64,000 bases of DNA from Ochotona curzoniae (GCF_017591425.1 NW_024465369.1:29617001-29681000), one strand, 5' to 3'. Counted from the first letter of the stretch, positions 1 to 12,690 are shown. Made by a program: numbers and translations. Notes: generated from the sequence alone by a model not told the origin.

Positions 1-1735
1 TGTGAAGGGGCACATGGAAAATGATGATATTCCCAGTGTGCATTGAAGAGGCTGCTTTCGCTGCAGAGATGAGGAGCATGGTGGAGCAGTTTCAAAACTG
101 AAGCGGGCTAGTCTTTGAACATCCATGAACCATTGCGTATATGAGCTCTGGAGTGGAGGAATGTAAACTTTTTGTCTTGACAGCCTTTTAGTATCCCCTG
201 CCTTTATGTATTTCCTTGCTTGTCTCAAAATTTAGAGGAGTATTTCTTAGAGAATAATAATGCTTTGGGTCATATATTTGCATGTGAAGTTGCTTTCATT
301 GAAGAAGCCCCTTTTTCAAGATTCATGATCACATCCTCATTTCTGCATAAAGTGTTGTTGTCCTGACAGAGCCAAGACTCTGGGGATGTGTACACAATAC
401 AAAATCTGCCTTCAATATGAAGGTTACTGCATGATCTGAAGAAAGTGTATACTTATAGGTCTCATATCACATAATGCTGCTGTCTGTGCCTAGGAAAAGA
501 ATCCTCAAATTTGGGTTCTTGCTAACACCTAGACTGAATATTGTAGGGTGACATGCTTCAGGCTGATAGGTACCATCTGGTATTTCTTATGGCTCCTTTT
601 TCAATATTGAAACAGATATTACCCAGTTATTAACAAGGGAATCTGAGATATAGGTTGCCTGCTGGCTTTCTCATGTCAGACCTGCTAAAAAATGCTATAT
701 TATTACAGTTATAGAAGTTGTTTTGTCTTTCTAGGAGTTTTTATTATTTTAGTTTGTCTTTATAAGTTGTGTTAAAGGTTTGACTTTTGTCTTTTCCTTT
801 CTTAATAGATATTAAATAAAGTTAACTCTATCTTTGCAAAAAAAGGAATTTGGAAAGCACAATGTTCTTACAAAACCTCTATCCCAGTACACATCCATTG
901 CTTTTTTCTGTAATAGTGGGATATATTTGGTCAAACTGCTGAATCAGCATTTGTGCATTCTTGTATACAGCGATCCTTAGTGATAGAGGGTCACTGTTGG
1001 TGTTGTCTACTCAAAGTAATTTGATAAATACGTAATGATTTATTTCCATCATTACTGCATCACACAGAATATATTTAATTTTCAGATTAGTCATTGGATC
1101 CCTGGATGCCTATTCACCATTTTTTCCCGCTACTTTCCTTGGTAATCTGGTCATTTTATTGCCATGATAATACTGAGTTTTGGAGCAGGTCATATAAGTT
1201 GGAATCAGTTTGTAGCCTTTTCAAATTGGAATGTTTCACTAAGGCAATATGCAGTTAGATTTTACTGTCCCTTTTAGTGGTTTGATAGCTCGTTTCTGTC
1301 AATATTTGAATGATATTCTCTTGTTTCTGAGTGACACCGCTAACATATACATGAAGTCACTGAACGACATCTTTCTTGCTTTTAAGTTTCAGAATTTTTT
1401 AGAAACCCACTGCAAATATTTATCTTCACATTTTTATATAAACATATATCATTATCGCTTTTGAGTATAAGAATATGATTATCAAATCAAATGATAACTA
1501 CTTGTCATTTTCTTAGAAATCTTCTAGAAGATTGAATTCTTAGCTCTGAGAAACATTGCCAATATTTAAATAGTGATGACATGGGTAAAGTCATTACCCA
1601 CTGTTGTAACATGATTTGCTGAGGTAATTGTATGTTTCCCATAAGTGTATATCTACTATTCTCTGCTATGTAATAGTAGTAAAAGATTTATCTAATATTA
1701 TGCAACTGGTATAAAAATATACAGCTATTATAGTC
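1..1735. other. Unclassified AT-rich non-coding sequence
   Basis: No repeat family, gene or RNA is recognised. The only open frame of note, 1249-1464 (71 codons), has AT-rich composition like its surroundings and no recognisable domain. Confidence 0.5.
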
Positions 1736-2018
1736 TTTTTGTTTTTTATTGGAAAGTCAGATATACAGAGAGAAGAATAGACAGAGAGGAAGATCTTTCA
1801 TCTTTTGATTTTCTCTCCATGTGGCTGCAACAGGTAGAGCTGTGCTGATCTGAAGCCAGGAGCTCAGAACCTCTTCTGGGTCTCCCACGTAGGTGCAGGA
1901 CCCCAGGGTTTTGGGCCATCCTCGACTGCTTCCTGGGCCACAAGCAGGGAGCTGGATGGGAATTAGAACAGTGCGTGCAAGGCGAGGACTTTAACTGCTG
2001 GGCTATTGTGCTGAGCCC
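1736..2018 (-). mobile_element. CSINE (lagomorph tRNA-derived SINE), internally deleted
   Basis: On the + strand it reads tail first: a T-rich start, 'ttattggaaagtcagatata', a purine-rich stretch, 'gaagccaggag', 'gggtctcccacgtaggtgca', 'ggccacaagcagggagctgg', ending in a decayed tRNA-like head near 2018. The B-box region that should follow 'gggagctggatggga' is mostly missing, so this copy has an internal deletion of a few tens of bases. A 65-codon minus-strand frame inside it is a by-product. Confidence 0.85.
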
Positions 2019-3214
2019 TGCAGATCCTATTTTAGAAATAATCCATGTTTGATAATGATGTAGTCAAAAGATATTACACAATAACCACATCAAGTTATGT
2101 ATTCTTGATGTTTATATTCAGTTACATTTAGCATTGCTGATAGAGTTGCGATGGGATTCTTCATGACCCTTTCACATTACAGTAATTATTCTTTCTATTT
2201 GATGCATGCTTTGATTCATTGAATTACTTTGTAAATTCGTTTGTTGTGTCCAGATTACCTACTACAGGGTTACTTTCTTCAGTGGAAGAAGCACTCTTCT
2301 TAGATTTCCGTTTTGAAAGTTTATCACAATTACCAATGCAATGCAAATTTCAGTGAGCACTTCTTATTTTATCAATAGAAAACCTTATGCAAAACTTTAT
2401 AGGTTTCTCCTTAAAAAGTGCACAAAAATTGTGTTTTAAGAAAAAAAATGCAAAGCACTTCTAAGTCTCATAAATAATTTTGTAAAGTGAGCAAGACTAA
2501 ACTGTTTAGCAGGATAAAGATTAAAAATTATACACCTAGTGCCATAAATTTGTTTCGATGTGATTGAAAGCAAAGACATGCAAAGCTAGAGATATATTTT
2601 CTTGAAATAATGGACTCTGGTACAGGAAGCATGACAGAGAAAAAAAATAACCATATTAGTGATTATCAGCTGAATTTATTTTAAAATGTTATAATGGATT
2701 TGAATTAGAAAATATAGCTTGGCATTGGAAGTAACTTAATTAGATGTATCAAATACGTTTATCCCAGAGACTAAAAGAATGGTTCCTCAATCATTTGTAT
2801 TCACAGGAATTACCTTGGATTCTTGTTTACATTTTCTTTTCCTCAATCCCACATCCAAACCTGATTAAATCATGAGTTCCATGAAATTTTACTTTTTTAA
2901 ACTTCTCAGGTTTTTATATTGTAGGAACTCTGTTGATCACCCTCGAAACAACTCTGAACTGTACCATTTCCATAATCCTGATCTCTTTAGTATCATTTAT
3001 TTTAGAAAATATACCTGAAACTGGGGTAGAAGCATTATGAGGCCCAAATACAGGAATGAAGTAACTGTGGAAGTAAGATGAAGTAATTTCATTGAATCTA
3101 CAGTGATATACTTGATGAAAAATGGTTTTAGGATTCTGATAAATGTCAAATTGAAACATGTATGTCCCTGATTATAATATGTGAAAAAACAGTATCTTTA
3201 AACTATATATAAAT
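2019..3214. other. Unclassified AT-rich non-coding sequence
   Basis: No gene or repeat family recognised. An 81-codon minus-strand frame at 2914-3159 shows no domain. Confidence 0.45.
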
Positions 3215-3536
3215 TAGGACCTGGTGCCATACCCTAGGGACTGAAACCTTGCCTTGCACCTGTGATTGATTCCCTGTGGTTGTCAGTTGATGTCCCAGCT
3301 GTTCCACTTCCCATCCAGCTCCCTGTTTGTGGCCTGTGAAAGTGGTAGAGAATGTCCCAAAGTTTTGGAATCCTGCACCTGCCTGGGAGACGTGGAGGAA
3401 CTTCTGGGCTCTTGACTTCTGATCTGCTTAGCTCTGGCCATTGCGGCCACCTGGAGAGTGCATCAGTGGACAAATCTTTTTTCTGTCTCTTTATCTTTGT
3501 AAATTTGACTTTCCTATAAAAAGAAATAAATCTTTT
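3215..3536 (+). mobile_element. CSINE, full-length, moderately diverged
   Basis: It runs from an 'aggacctggtgcc' head through 'cttcccatccagctccctg', 'tgcctgggagacgtggagga', 'ctctggccattgcggccacc' and a CT-rich segment to an 'aagaaataaatcttttt' tail. The order and total length of about 320 bp match a complete CSINE. Substitutions across the head and core make it older than the copies at 45.2 and 50.7 kb. Confidence 0.88.
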
Positions 3537-3589
3537 TATATATGAAAATATATATTTATATTTAATGAACCACCTGTTTAAAAGACCTC

Positions 3590-3660
3590 CGTTATTTTAT
3601 TTACAGTCTTGGGGAAACTGATGAATACCCAACAAGTCCTAAGATAGGTAAATAATAATT
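3590..3660 (-). mobile_element. Possible MIR fragment
   Basis: 'acagtcttggggaaactgat' followed by short AAGTC- and AGGTAA-like words resembles the reverse complement of the MIR core ('ggggaaactgaggc...'). It is short and diverged, so weak on its own. Confidence 0.3.
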
Positions 3661-4174
3661 TAGTTTATATCCCAAATCCAAAAGGATATTCTTCTGTAGT
3701 ATTGGAGAATGCAGACATGCAGGAAATATCTAAAGTGATTTTTATGAAAGGAAAATGAAGATATACAACTGTATATTTGACATGACTATTTTCATATAAG
3801 TATGTTATGGGATATGTGGTTAAATCTAAGGTGTTTTGAATCCCAAATTTTACTTATTATTATATGGTAGAAAGTAACAATCATGAGCTTTTGTCATGTA
3901 TTTTTCACTGTAAGATAAGTAATTTTCACAACAAAAGGTATTTTGAATTCTTCCTATTAATTCTATTTGTGGTATACTGTCCAGTTGTAAGAAATTTGGG
4001 AAGTTTGTTTTAAACACAGATCCTTTTGAAAATGCAGGTAATCAGTTTTTAGAAATCGGAGTTGAAGACTTGTAATGTTCAGCTCGTGACTACTGGTTTG
4101 TGAAGTTGACAGCTACTGCTGTTGAGTACATAATTTACATAATCAAGAACTTATACAATAATCTAAGGGAGGCA
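3661..4174. other. Unclassified non-coding sequence
   Basis: AT-rich. Nothing recognised. Confidence 0.45.
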
Positions 4175-4300
4175 ACTTCAGAAAGTTTTTGGGAAATCCA
4201 TCTTATGGAAACATGATATATAAAGTTAACAGGTTTTGTTCTTATTTGCACCAAAACAAATTTATCTTGTAATTACAGTTTTCCATGAACTTTTTCAACT
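4175..4300. mobile_element. Short palindromic mariner-like MITE
   Basis: The 22-bp terminal arms at 4175-4196 and 4279-4300 are imperfect inverted repeats (about 16 of 22 positions pair, by eye). The inner sequence 'gcaccaaaacaaatttatct' and the arm 'ttttccatgaactttttcaa' resemble a non-autonomous mariner-type repeat I recall from several mammals. It has no coding capacity. A related copy lies at 38091-38280. The family name needs a database comparison. Confidence 0.55.
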
Positions 4301-5520
4301 TAGCATATATCAGAGAAAAGAAGACAAAGTAGTATCATTTTCTGTTGTGTTTATTGCACAGGAAATAAAATAAAAAACCGAAGGAGAGCAATCACAGAGG
4401 AGGATTGTTTTGGATGATGACATAGAATAGGAACCTTGTAAGGGACCTTGTAATCTGCAGAAACCACAGATTTCCTCATCAGCTCCAGTTCTCTCATTGC
4501 TAAGATTGATAGTTTTGTGGCAGCCAGATCTTGAAAAACATAAAAATGTGGATAACAAAAGATGTCATTTTTGGATGCCAGCTTTCTCACACATCCCCAC
4601 AGGGAGCCTCATTCCCATTCTTGGAAACCCAGGAAAGCTCTTCATCCAAAGATATATTCTGATTTTGAGACAAGAAGTGCTTCCAAGAAGATACTTTTGG
4701 GGAGACATGTGTGATCTAGCAGTCAAGGTTTCCTGTGGTGGGAGACAGAATGTGAGGAAAGGCAGGCTAGTTAGTGTTCCTGTAAAGGGACAAAGCATGT
4801 TTATTAAAGAGAAGTATGACTTTTGAAGGCATAGAATCAATGATACAGTCAGTGAAACTTTTAAATATTATTGTGATTTACTTTTCCCAGGACATGAAAT
4901 TGGAGGTAAGTTTTAGGTTAGGTGAACACATATATGTATCCTAGTAAATCACCCAAGTATTGTTTTTAGCATGAATATTTTTGTTTAAGCACCTGTTTTT
5001 AAAATTCTTGTTTCCCTAGTGTACAGCAAATGTTTATTATCCCAGTTAGGTTTAAGTGAAAAGGTGTTACCAGGTTGGTTGGGGTTGGCTGAGGGAGTGT
5101 TTGTGGATGAGGCTAGGTAGAACTGATAATCATACTGAGCAACACTTTAACTTCCTGGATCAAAAGTTTTGACTGGGGTGTTAGAGTGACGTTTCCGGAG
5201 CAGGATAATGAGAGGACAAATGTGGATTGTGAAGAAAATCAGGCAACAGTAAAGGGAGATAGCTTATAGAGAGAGTGAATGGGAAAGGCAATTAGCATAA
5301 TAATTAGCTGTTTATGATGAGAGGAATCCTAGATGAGGCTATTAGCAGTTAACAGGGAAAGGAATAGTGGATAATATCAGGACTTTTCTGATTCATGATG
5401 ATAGTCTTTGATCATCTCTAAATGCCAGTCAATTGGCAAGGCCATCATGAACAAAATGAATCCTGTGTCTATTAGCATACTGAATATTTGTGTCTACTCG
5501 CTTAAACTTTCATGTGCCGC
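4301..5520. other. Unclassified non-coding block with moderately higher GC
   Basis: 4310-4860 is less AT-rich than its flanks and carries overlapping frames on both strands (109 codons + at 4497-4826; 91 codons - at 4565-4840). Neither frame matches a protein family I know, and overlapping frames on both strands argue against real coding. It could be an old LTR or other repeat. 4861-5520 shows nothing I can name. Confidence 0.4.
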
Positions 5521-5570
5521 CATCCTGATCCCAACTGTCATCCTGATCCCATCCTGATCCCAACTGTCAT
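5521..5570. repeat. Short tandem duplication, 21-bp unit
   Basis: The 21-bp word beginning 'catcctgatcccaac' occurs at 5521-5541 and again at 5550-5570, separated by a partial copy built from 'tcctgatccca'. It looks like replication slippage at the edge of the LTR-like repeat that follows. Confidence 0.85.
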
Positions 5571-5790
5571 GGTATTAAGATTCAGGATATTAAGAATGTG
5601 ATTTGGTCTTGAAAATGGGATATCACCTTCTGTCTATTCTGTGTGGACAGAAGGAAATTCAGTAAGCCAGGACCCATGAGAACTCAACCATGCTAGCATC
5701 TTGATCTTCCATCCTTCATCTTCCAGAGCTATATAGAATATAGTGTCTGTAAGATAATTTAGTATAGCAACTTCATCTCAAGGCAAACAA
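5567..5790 (+). mobile_element. Ancient LTR-like interspersed repeat (MaLR-type?)
   Basis: The series 'tcatggtattaagattcagg', 'gtgatttggtcttg', 'aatgggatatcacctt', 'catcttgatcttcc', 'catcttccagagctat' and a terminal 'tttagtatagcaac' follows the order of a common old mammalian LTR-like repeat (the one with 'gatattaagaggtggggcct' and 'gccttgatcttggacttccc'). The class assignment is from memory and tentative. A minus-strand piece of the same kind lies near 57.9 kb. Confidence 0.4.
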
Positions 5791-8472
5791 TAATTGATAA
5801 GCATAATTTTGAAATGTCAAATACAAATTTAAGCAAATTAAGGCTAGAGAATGAGAAGTATATTACAATATTAAATAGTGCACTCATAAGTAATCTCACT
5901 GAGTAGGAAAATTTTAAACAACTGCATAAAGCAGTTGAGAGTGAGCTCCTAGTTGAGGGAGAGAGTCTCAGCTAGAAGGAAGCACAAAAACCTGAAAGTG
6001 AGAGTGTGGTGAGGACCAATAGGTACATACATAGTAATCTTAAAATGTATAGCAAGATGTAAATGTACTAATCACCAACTATAATATGGAAGGTATTGTT
6101 GCTGAAAAGACTGTTCTTTCTATATTCTGCTGCAGACAGATTGAATTAACTTTCTGAAGTACAAAGGGGATAGAAGAGTAATTAGGTAGTCAGCCTTGGG
6201 CTATGCCTATAGTGAAAGTAAGGGAAAGTGAAGAAGATTGGGAAAGTCATGTAAAGTAAAGGGAATTAGAGAAATCCACAAAACCCAGGGTCTTGTCTGC
6301 CCTTGAAGCAGTGTAAGAGAGGATGAGAAAGAAAAGTAGATACCAATGTACTAAATTCATCACACAGAATAAGGATAATAACAATGGGAGGATCTAAGCA
6401 CCAATGGAGTTAGGATAGTGCCTCCTGGCAAGGTAGGAAGACCATTGACAACCTCAAGGGGGCAACTTTGTTTGCTTGAGTGCAAACGAGCTGCAGGTCC
6501 TCTTCCTTTTGATAGACAGTGAAAAATCTGTGCTGTTTGGAATTACTTTAGGAAAAGTAGGACAGGAAGTGGCATATTAATGTTCAACTCTCCATTAAAG
6601 ACACTTTGAAATATCTTTTATGCAAAGTGTGGACAAGTTTGAAGACTAAAATTAAGCACATCAGGCTTCAAACTGAAAAATGTGCAACTTTTATAGCCTC
6701 ATGGCTTTCCCTGTCCTCTGGCTTCCTAAAACAGCATGGTTTTGATTTGGTGAGGAATTTACGTGTCTATATGCTGTGGCCTATACATTTTCTGTCCTAT
6801 AATACGATTTTTCTCAGTTTGCCGTTGGACAATTTTAATGTAGAAAGCTTTTTTTCAAAAGAAACATAAATTTTGTTTGTTTAAGAAAGTCAGAAGACAC
6901 ACATGGTTATAATCAGGCTGAAATGGAACTCAGTAATATTTGCTAGAGCCTTCAAAAGCACTTTAGAGGATTTTGTTGTTGCTGAAGATTACCAAAATGC
7001 TCAGGGAGGAACAACTTAATCACTTTTGTGAAAATGTTAATAAAAAGATTTGTGGAAATCTGAGCTGTTTATGATTAATACTGCCCATTTTTGTTCCTGC
7101 TCACTCCAGGTACTAGAATTGGTTTTATAGATTTTCTGTAATGTAGCAAGCCCATCAGGAAAAGTGCTATGAAATAAACAAAGTATTAATAGTTAAAGAA
7201 TGAGGATACCGGCTAAACTAAGAATAAAGCTGGACGTCGTTTTCTGGGAATATGTTGAGAAGGTTTGTTAACATTGAAGTGGTCGTAGTAGGAGTTTCAG
7301 AATGGCTTTTAAGACCCTTCTGAAGGAGATCAAATTCCTACTCAAGGTCAGCCCATCACCTTCTTCCTGTATCCTGTTTCTTTTTTAAGGGGTCTTCTAT
7401 CCTGTTGCTGCTAAAATCTGTTCTCAAGAAGGGATCCACTATCCATTTTTTGTAACTGAATAGTTTTGTAAGAATTTGCTCAACATATTATTTGGAAGGA
7501 GTATTTACATATTAAACAGGAAAAGAAGACAGTATCTTCATTTGAAAATGTTATGCGGTAGATTGTTGACTCTGTGTATGAGACCTGGGGACTTTTAATT
7601 TGTTTTTTAAAAATTGGTGGTTTCATTTTCACATTTATTTTTTCCTCTTTTATTTTAAAGGGAATGTGTTTTTCCCATAATTGCAACATGATGAGGTTCT
7701 CATTGCTTTTAATTAACCTGCTTCTTTCTTTCTCAACTCCTTAATTAATTTGACTAAATTTGTTAGCAAATGAAAACTAGTTGCATACAACTTTTACTGT
7801 TCAATATTTGAGTCTTCTATCAATGTCTTTTAAACACAAATGATATCTGTCTTTTCTGGTATTAAGTTTGTCACTCATTGCCTAAATGATTTTCTAAAGA
7901 TAGCAACATTGGTTTTATTTCTTGAAAAGGGAATGTCAGTTATAGGATAAGATAGTAATCTAGTAGATTTTATATTATGAGACTCGGATTTAGCTGTAAC
8001 CACAAATCTTTACTAAACATAAAATAACATTGTATTATAAGGAAGGGTGTTGATTTGCTGACGGTTATAGTAGACCTGGAAACAGTAGAAGTAGTTACTT
8101 GAAAGTTTTCCTAAGTCTTTTTGCTCCTATTAGTCATTGTAATTATGTCCAAAATATGATGTTTTTGTTATTATAGGCATAGAAATATGTATGGATTGTT
8201 TTCCTTCAGCATTTCAAAATATATATGATTCATGGTTTTTAGAAACAGAATAAAGGGAAAATGAATTTTAGTAAATATCTAAAAGTTCTAGTGTAAATGT
8301 TAAAATAAATCATGTTTCCCCCTTTCCAGGAAAGAACAACAAAGGAACAATTTAGTGAAGGGAAGAAATGAATCAAATGAGTGTGAGGTACAGCTGGATT
8401 CAGGAGACTGCATAATTGAATTAACTTGAATATCTGTTATGCCACTACAATAGCTTAAACAATATCCTGGGG

Positions 8473-8475
<3 letters not shown>
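5791..8475. other. Unclassified AT-rich non-coding sequence
   Basis: 2.7 kb without a recognisable gene or repeat. The 87-codon frame at 6606-6869 and the 69-codon minus frame at 7480-7689 have no visible domain. Very old repeats may be hidden here. Confidence 0.45.

Positions 8476-8527
<52 letters not shown>
8476..8527. repeat. (TG)n microsatellite, 26 uninterrupted units
   Basis: An uninterrupted GT/TG run of 52 bp, followed by an imperfect 'gtgtgttcatgtgtgca' tail. A 68-codon minus-strand frame through it owes its Thr-His repeats to the microsatellite. Pure length of this size is usually polymorphic. Confidence 0.97.
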
Positions 8528-8531
<4 letters not shown>

Positions 8532-8559
8532 CCGTGTGTTCATGTGTGCAGATACACAT

Positions 8560-9675
8560 GTCTTGCTGACAGTCCACACATAGATAAAATAGCTTTGTTG
8601 CTTGGGAAACATCCTTTCACCTTTTTTCATTTGATTTTCTGAGGAAAACATCCACTTAATGTCGCAATAGCCTCACAGGAACAATTTAATAGTTCCTGCT
8701 AAAAGCCTTTAAGGACTCTCAGCGTAGAAGATGGAGTTTTACAAAGCCTCCTCAGTGCCTGTCAATCTTAATTTAATGAACTGAAAACCTGATGGGCTTA
8801 TTTACCAAGCCATCAGTTGCACAGAACAGGAGCAAGAATAATTCATTAGAAATTGTAAAATTCTAGTCAAATGACCAAATAATTACAGGTTGACTCTCTT
8901 CAGTGCCTTTTCTGAAATATGAGTTCAATAAAACTAGCTTTATTTCACCACATTAAATGGTATGTAATTAGGGAAAAATTCCCCAGGGTTCCAAAGGAAC
9001 CAGCTGTGTAGCGCATTTTTTTGTATTTGTTGAAGTTCTGAGGCAAGAAGCTTGGTGATACTTTGCATTTTTCTGGTCAAGTCTTTCAATAGAACAACTG
9101 CAAGCAAGTAAGATTTTGTGCTTTGCTAGTCTCTCAGTACTTGACTTGTTAGGAAAAAAATGCCAATAACAATTTTTTATTGAGGAAAGACTGTCTCTTG
9201 CTATATTTTGTATAAACATCAATAATTCTCTAATGCATTGCTGGTACGTAGATAGATAGATGAGTTCAACTGACCATTTTCAGTTTAGTTTTATTGAGAC
9301 TTCTAGCTCACTTACTGATTACCACTTCTGATAATAGTTCATGGGAAGATATTGATCCTACTGAAGCAGTTATCAGCTCTTTAATAGCCATTGATTGTTA
9401 ACAGTCACAATCCTTTATTGATACAGGATAGTGAAACTGCCAATTGTAAATAGAATTTCATTGGTTTGATGTTAAATTCCTAACGTATAATTATTGGTCT
9501 AACTTTTACAGCGATACTTATGGAGATAGTGAAGAGATGGCTTCGGAATATAGTTTAATGAACTAAAATTAAGCCACCATAAAAACAATTGTCCTTTTAA
9601 CTTACTACATAAACTGTTATGCAGTAGAAGTAATGGGAAATGGAACATAGATTTTAAAAACTGGAAATCTCTCCT
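8560..9675. other. Unclassified non-coding sequence
   Basis: Nothing recognised. The 84-codon minus frame at 8968-9222 has no family resemblance. A short (TAGA)n motif near 9249-9262 is too short to list separately. Confidence 0.45.
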
Positions 9676-9676
9676 A

Positions 9677-9828
9677 TTTTAAAGATTGGTTTGTTTTACT
9701 TAGAAAGTTACAGTTATGGATACAGAGAGAGAGACAGATCCTCATGCCACTGTTTGACTTCTCAAAAGGCTGCTATGGCCAGCGCGGGGCCAGTGTGAAG
9801 CCATGTAGGTGCATGGACCCCAGGATTT
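9677..9828 (-). mobile_element. CSINE, truncated and diverged
   Basis: It reads tail first on the + strand ('ttttaaagattggtttgttt', a purine-rich stretch, a decayed 'actcccc' region, 'tgtgaagcc', 'gtgcatggaccccagg') and then stops in mid-element near 9828. The tRNA-derived head is absent. Confidence 0.7.
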
Positions 9829-10497
9829 TCTGCTAAAATAATTGTTAAATAATAAATCAAGAAAAAAGAAAAAGAATCAACATTGTAACTGTATATTAAT
9901 TGCAGCTCGTTTTGTAACATTCCGAGTATAAGACTTCCAATTTGCTATTTCTAGCTTTCAATTCATATATTTAAATTTTTCAGATTTTAATGTGAAGTTC
10001 AAATATAAAAGACAAAGCACCCATATGTAATTTCAAAGCAGTGTAATTTAAAAAACAAAAAGTTTCTAAATATTATGACATTGTACCTGTTTGATTGAAT
10101 TTTAATGTTAATATAAAATTTATTTGATCTGTTGAAACCTTCATGCTTTAAAGAAAGCCCTCAGAAATATTAATCCATATATCTTAGAAAGCAGGAAAAC
10201 AAAGTCAATTAGACTGAGTCAGCACCGGGATACTGTCAAGGTACTTAAATGTTTTGGAATTGGCTTGAAATACCTACTTATGTTTTTATCATTAAGCCTT
10301 CAAAGTAGTGTTGAGTCTGACAGAAGTCCCTGAGTGAATTGCATTTGACATTTATGGCTAGGCTCTAGAGCCTTGTTTTAGTTGTGTAGTCTTAAATCAT
10401 TGATTCCTTTAAAATAATGATGCGGGTGGAATGTTATATAGTTTCCCCTTCCATTATTCCTTCTTTAGTGCTGAAAAAAAAGGAAAGAAATGCATGT
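9829..10497. other. Unclassified AT-rich non-coding sequence
   Basis: Nothing recognised. Confidence 0.45.
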
Positions 10498-10690
10498 AAT
10501 TCATTTATCTGTTCAACAAGTACGTACTGCACATATCCTGCATACTAGGCATTGGGTATCATGGTGAAGGCGAAAGCCTTGGTTGGGGAGATGTATGTCA
10601 AAAGATGGCTTTCCGTGAGCTTTCCATAGAGGATGAGGGATGCTGTGATGAAAAGAGTGCAGTGAAGTAAGCAGCTATAACATGGTGCCT
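10498..10690 (-). mobile_element. LINE-2 (L2) 3'-end fragment
   Basis: 'ttcatttatctgttcaacaa', 'catactaggcattgggtatc' and 'gagctttcc' appear in the order expected of a reversed L2 3' end ('cattcaacaaatatttattg ... ggcactgggtatac ... ggagcttac'). The divergence is that of a pre-eutherian repeat. A 68-codon minus frame overlaps it and is not a gene. Confidence 0.6.
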
Positions 10691-11690
10691 CAAAAAGAAA
10701 TGAGTGAAGAATCACCAACACAGAGAAAGCCAAGGTCAGAAAAACAACCAAGGAAAAGTAATCAGTATGTCCTCAGGATGTACCCAGTAGGATATTTCCT
10801 GTGCAAAAAGCCAGAAATTGATTTTTCATTAACACTTTATAACATATAACCTGTATCATGGCATTTTCAAAGTGGAGTTACTGACACCCTGCCCTCTAGA
10901 AATTTGGGTTTTTTTCAAAATTCTCTTTCTTCACAAACATGAGTTGACTCAACTATTATAAACATTATGAACAGTGAATAAACCTGTTTACTGGTGTTTT
11001 TGAGAAGTTCAAAGATGCACATGGCAAAGTCGTGGTAGTGTCTTATATTCTTAGGTATCTCTAACTTTCAAATTAATCTTTTTAACTCGTGCTTAAATCT
11101 TTGAATCAAGATGTTTTGCTGCCAAACAAACGGAGTGACTATGTTGTTGAAAGCAAAAGTAAGCATAGCAGTAACTGCAAAGCAGCAGAACTGTTGCAAC
11201 ATTAACAACTTCTTTCCTCCCTTGGTTGGTATGCAGTGGGTATTTCCCTGCAACAGATTAATTGCCAGCAGTCATGAAGAATTTGAAAAACTCCTAGAAT
11301 ATAGAAGCTATACTTGAATTACAATGAGGTTTATAAATTCTGTGTCAAGTTCATAGATTGAATGTCTACCATTATTTAGTTGGTCCTATGTGTTTAGTGG
11401 TAATCATTTGCTGGGACTGTGCAGAACGTTCAGTTGAAGTGGATAGAATGCAAGGAGTGAGTGTATACCTTAGGATTAGATGTAAGTGGCCAAAGATTAG
11501 ATACTGTATGTAATTGTATGTCAACCATGCAAATAAGTATTCACCGGATTTTATTGTCTCATAATAAATCACCACCATGGTAATGTTCTGGCTCTCGTTG
11601 TAATTGGTTTTCATGCATAAACACAATTATATAGAAATAATTGAAATGTAAAGAGACCTCTATTCTCTACATAGTATTAAAGTAGAAATA
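10691..11690. other. Unclassified non-coding sequence
   Basis: Short frames on both strands (11068-11317, 11372-11626) have no domain. No repeat identified. Confidence 0.45.
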
Positions 11691-12006
11691 GAGGGCCTGA
11701 CCCATTGGCTCAAATGACTAATCCTCCAGGTCCAAGCACCAACATCCCATCTGGGCACCAATTCACTGCCCACTTGCTCCACTTCTAATCCAGCTGCTGG
11801 CTCAAGCACCTGGGAAAACAGAAGAAAATGGCGCAAGTCCTTGAAAACTTGCCCTGAAAGAATATCTTGACTCCTGGGTTTGGATAAGCTCAGCTCTGGC
11901 TACTTTTGCCATTTGGAGAGTTAATCTGAGCAGAAGGAAGATCATTCTCTCTGTCTCTCATTCTGTCTGTCAATCTGCTTTTCCAGTAAAAATACATAAA
12001 ACTTTT
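11691..12006 (+). mobile_element. CSINE, older full-length copy
   Basis: It begins 'gagggcctgacccattgg', contains 'caacatcccatctgggcacc', 'ccacttctaatccagctgct', 'ctcagctctggctacttttg' and a CT-rich 'ctctctgtctctcattctgt', and ends 'aaaaatacataaaact'. The layout is complete but diverged. Confidence 0.82.
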
Positions 12007-12109
12007 AAAAATAGAAAAATAGTTGGCTTATCACAAAGGAATGCCTTCCTTTAATTTTCAATCAGTTTAGAAATTAATTATACTATAAGAAATCTATACA
12101 TAAAATTAT

Positions 12110-12226
12110 AATATATAAAACCTGTATATTTATCTAATACTATAATATTATCAAATATATAATCTGATATTATCTAATATAATTAGATATCTAATATATT
12201 ATCTAATATTATCTAATACTATAGAG
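12110..12226. repeat. AT-only minisatellite built on a TATCTAATAT-like unit
   Basis: About ten imperfect copies of a 10-11 bp unit (variants 'tatctaatac', 'tatctaatat', 'tatcaaatat') lie head to tail. The tract is nearly pure A/T, so it is a candidate for easy strand separation. Units are too irregular for a strict period. Confidence 0.8.
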
Positions 12227-12520
12227 TAATCCACAAAATATAGTAAGTGTACAAAGCCAGATGTCTGTCAGTGTATGTATTGATATGCTAACTTCAGTAT
12301 ACATACTAATAGAAAGGAAAATGGGTGGATATACACCAATTATGTTTAAATAGATTTGTTAAGATGTTAGCTTGGCTATACTGGATGTCTTCGAAGAAGT
12401 GGGAAGATGACAAATGAAGAAGTGAAAGGAAGAAAATTCTGGCTGTCTTTGTGTCTTTTAACATTTAAACCAGGTCACTATATTAACTGTTCTTAAAATC
12501 TTTAAGAGAGAAGCAAATTA

Positions 12521-12690
12521 GAGTATCTGGATTTGACTCCCAGCCTTGTTCCCAGTGCCACCTCCTGCTATTGTATGCCATGGGAAATAAGTGTTATCTC
12601 TCAATGTACTGGGTTCCTGCCACCACAGGCAACAATCAGGTTGGGTTCTGATCTCTGCTTTGAGTCCATTGTTGGAAGATGTGTAGCTGC
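12521..12690 (+). mobile_element. Possible old CSINE fragment
   Basis: 'ggatttgactcccagc', 'gccacctcctgctattg' and 'actgggttcctgccaccac' match, in order, the middle of an older CSINE type. The head and CT-rich tail are not recognisable. Confidence 0.45.

Noticed and set aside
4497..4840. Overlapping 109- (+) and 91-codon (-) frames as a gene or pseudogene
   Set aside because: There is no family match on either strand, and frames open on both strands suggest composition, not coding.
8445..8651. Thr/His-repeat peptide
   Set aside because: A product of the TG microsatellite read on the minus strand.
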